Of a stretch of 64,000 nt of DNA, positions 62,363 to 64,000 are shown piece by piece (positions within the stretch are counted from its first letter, which is position 1; the number at the start of each line of letters is the position of its first letter). The position numbers and the translations under genes are program-made. The notes below the pieces were generated by a model. That model made no database searches. It was not told the DNA's origin and was given only the letters and a program-made list of their open reading frames with translations. The stretch is from Fodinicola acaciae (GTDB lineage: Bacteria; Actinomycetota; Actinomycetes; Mycobacteriales; HKI-0501): assembly GCF_010993745.1 (NCBI RefSeq), contig NZ_WOTN01000004.1, forward strand, positions 1,346,913 to 1,410,912. The letters run 5' to 3'.

Positions 62363-63871
62363 ATGAGCTACCCGTACGGGGCCGCACCGGGCGGTTACGC
62401 GGTCGGACCGATCCCCACCGCCCCGGCGCAGGCGTATCCGATGCCGGCGCCATACCGGCCGGTCTACCAGCCGATGCGCCAGACCGGCATCGGCAAGATC
62501 ATCTTCTGGATCATCGCCGGCCTGGTCTTCCTGGTGTGCGGCCTCGCGTCGGTGGTGCTGACCGGCTTCGAGACCGGCATCGTCGGCGTCGCGCTCGGCG
62601 CCATCTTCGCCATCCTGCCGGTGCCGGTGATCGCGCTGACCGCCGTGTGGCTGTCGTGGGCCCAGCCGCAGCCATGGGGTGCGCGGATCTTCGCGCTCTG
62701 CTGGGGTGCGGCCATCGCCACGCTGTTCGCGGCCATCTTCAACACCGTCACCGGCCTGGTGATCACCCAGCAGGTCGGCCAGAGCAGCGGCGACATCCTC
62801 ACCGCCGTGCTGGTCGCGCCGCCGGTGGAGGAGACCTGCAAGGGACTCGCCCTGCTGGGGATCTTCCTGTTCAGCCGGTTCGGCAACAACGGCCGCTACT
62901 TCACCGGACCCGTCGACGGCATCACGTACGCGCTGTTCGCCGGCGCCGGCTTCGCGTTCACCGAGAACATCGCGTATCTCGGCCGCGCGTACGCCGGTGG
63001 CCTGCAGGCCTCCAACGGCATGACCGGCACCGCGCTGGTCCTGCTGCTGTTCGTCTTCGCCATCCGGTGTGTCGGCACGCCGTTCGGCCACCCGCTGTTC
63101 ACCTCGGCGACCGGCCTGGGGCTCGGGGTCGCGGCGCGGTCCAACCACCACATCGCGGTGCGGATCATCGCGCCGGTGGTCGGTTGGCTGGTCGCGATGA
63201 TGCTGCACGGCCTGTTCAACCTGACCGCGTCGTACCTGCCGGACTACGTCATGAAGGCGCTGGGTGGCGACTCGCTGACCAGCGTCCTGATCGCCAACGG
63301 GTCCTTCGTCGTCGCGTTGTTCCCGCTGTTCGCGATCGGTGTGGCGGTGGCGATCTACGCGCGCCAGTCGCAGTTCCGGGTGGTCAAGCGCGGCCTGCCG
63401 CAGTACGCGTCGGCCGGCTGGATCGGGCAGGACGAGGTCGACTGGCTGTCCACGCTGCGCGGCCGGTCGCAGGCCCGTAAGTGGGCCAGGCAGGTCGCCG
63501 GCCAGCCGGGTCTGAGCGCGATGAAGGAATACCAGTACGCGGCGACCCGGCTGGCGATCCTGCGGGACGGCGCCAACCGCGGCCAGGTGCCGCACGACTT
63601 CGCGCGGACCGAGCAGGGACTGCTCGCCGCGCTGGGTCAGCAGCGCAAGTTTTTCAGCCCGCATGCGGCGCAGTCCGGCCAGATGCCGGGTGGCGCGGCG
63701 CCGAGGTTCACCGCGCAGGCGTACGGGTCGCCGCAGTCCGCGCCGCCTTACGGCCAAGCTTCCAGCCCGCCTTACGGCCAGCCGTCCGCGCCACCGTACG
63801 GGTCGCCGCAGTCGGCGCCGCCGTATGGACCCGGTGGCCAGACGCAGAGCTGGAACCGGCCGCCGAGCTGA
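62363..63871 (+). CDS. prsW: PrsW-type intramembrane metalloprotease
   Basis: This 502-residue protein starts with a Pro/Ala-rich cytoplasmic head. Multiple membrane segments carry the PrsW motifs: PPVEETCKG (E156-E157-x2-K160), GFAFTENIAYL, GTPFGHPLFT and LHGLFNLTA. The C-terminal ~150 residues are cytoplasmic, ending in a repeated PPYG(Q/S)P tail. PrsW proteases cleave membrane-bound regulatory proteins such as anti-sigma factors. The ATG at 62363 follows a weak site and no partner is adjacent. Confidence 0.88.
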   Translation: MSYPYGAAPGGYAVGPIPTAPAQAYPMPAPYRPVYQPMRQTGIGKIIFWIIAGLVFLVCGLASVVLTGFETGIVGVALGAIFAILPVPVIALTAVWLSWAQPQPWGARIFALCWGAAIATLFAAIFNTVTGLVITQQVGQSSGDILTAVLVAPPVEETCKGLALLGIFLFSRFGNNGRYFTGPVDGITYALFAGAGFAFTENIAYLGRAYAGGLQASNGMTGTALVLLLFVFAIRCVGTPFGHPLFTSATGLGLGVAARSNHHIAVRIIAPVVGWLVAMMLHGLFNLTASYLPDYVMKALGGDSLTSVLIANGSFVVALFPLFAIGVAVAIYARQSQFRVVKRGLPQYASAGWIGQDEVDWLSTLRGRSQARKWARQVAGQPGLSAMKEYQYAATRLAILRDGANRGQVPHDFARTEQGLLAALGQQRKFFSPHAAQSGQMPGGAAPRFTAQAYGSPQSAPPYGQASSPPYGQPSAPPYGSPQSAPPYGPGGQTQSWNRPPS

Positions 63872-63877
63872 TCGCGA

Positions 63878-63910
63878 CGCCGTGACAGTCGGGACCCGAT
63901 TGTCACGGCG
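63878..63910 (+). terminator. Terminator hairpin after prsW
   Basis: A perfect 10-bp stem (CGCCGTGACA at 63878-63887 with 63901-63910) contains a second short stem TCGGG/CCCGA. It lies 6 bp past the stop. The last 90 bp of the window hold no gene. Confidence 0.75.
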
Positions 63911-64000
63911 AAAATAGGCCCCCGTTACCAGAGTCCGGCCGGCGCCGACAGTTTTCGGCCGGTCACGACCGGACGGCGAGGGCCAGAGGTAACGGCCTAG

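Overview
The window is 64 kb of a high-G+C actinomycete chromosome. Evidence for this is the strong G/C bias at third codon positions, frequent GTG starts, ATGA/GTGA gene overlaps, an MsiK-type sugar ATPase, an RNase Sa-type secreted nuclease, a Ku/LigD system, a methyl-branched (tuberculostearic-type) fatty acid gene pair and a pSAM2-like integrative element. I cannot name the genus from sequence alone.

Layout. 1-12.1 kb is ordinary chromosome: two RDD membrane proteins, a PadR regulator with a His/Gly-rich head, cysS-rlmB, a secreted ribonuclease, an msiK-like ATPase, a ParA-like ATPase, a LacI regulator and a family-A exonuclease/polymerase. 12.2-26.9 kb is a complete-looking actinomycete integrative and conjugative element (AICE) inserted in tRNA-Thr(TGT), bounded by a 41-bp direct repeat. 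It carries int, xis, a HUH-type rep, a TraB/FtsK-like transfer ATPase, a Pra-like activator and a KorSA-like GntR repressor. Its cargo is visibly poorer in G+C: a membrane/coiled-coil pair (18.5-20.3 kb), an HTH-TPR regulator with an acetyltransferase, and a HEPN protein paired with an Mrr-like PD-(D/E)xK nuclease next to attR. I consider that last pair the best candidate for an undescribed defence system. A second small module (GntR, Cys-motif protein, helical protein) sits just outside attR and is related to genes inside the element.

28.4-48.5 kb is accessory metabolism: a methyltransferase, a MarR/PPOX/desaturase group, a WYL regulator with a quinone reductase, a three-gene translationally coupled operon (Lgt-like protein, small membrane protein, MJ0619/Tes-like radical SAM protein), RidA, a secreted GH84 with a propeller domain, an Old Yellow Enzyme with MerR, FucU, an MHS-family transporter, a DeoR regulator, an alpha/beta hydrolase and a secreted GH31. 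48.8-52.5 kb holds two tandem paralogous peptide-binding lipoproteins. 52.6-64 kb holds a class II aldolase, mgtC behind a structured leader with a short upstream ORF, tmsA-tmsB, a C40 peptidase with a beta-lactamase-like protein, Ku, split LigD ligase and polymerase genes, and a PrsW-type protease.

Three intergenic loci (2.75-2.94, 36.90-36.96 and 59.08-59.41 kb) carry a dispersed repeat. It consists of tandem 30-bp units, each holding two small hairpins. At two of the loci this is followed by a conserved segment of about 110 bp with a C-rich/G-rich stem-loop. No CRISPR array, rRNA or insertion sequence was seen.
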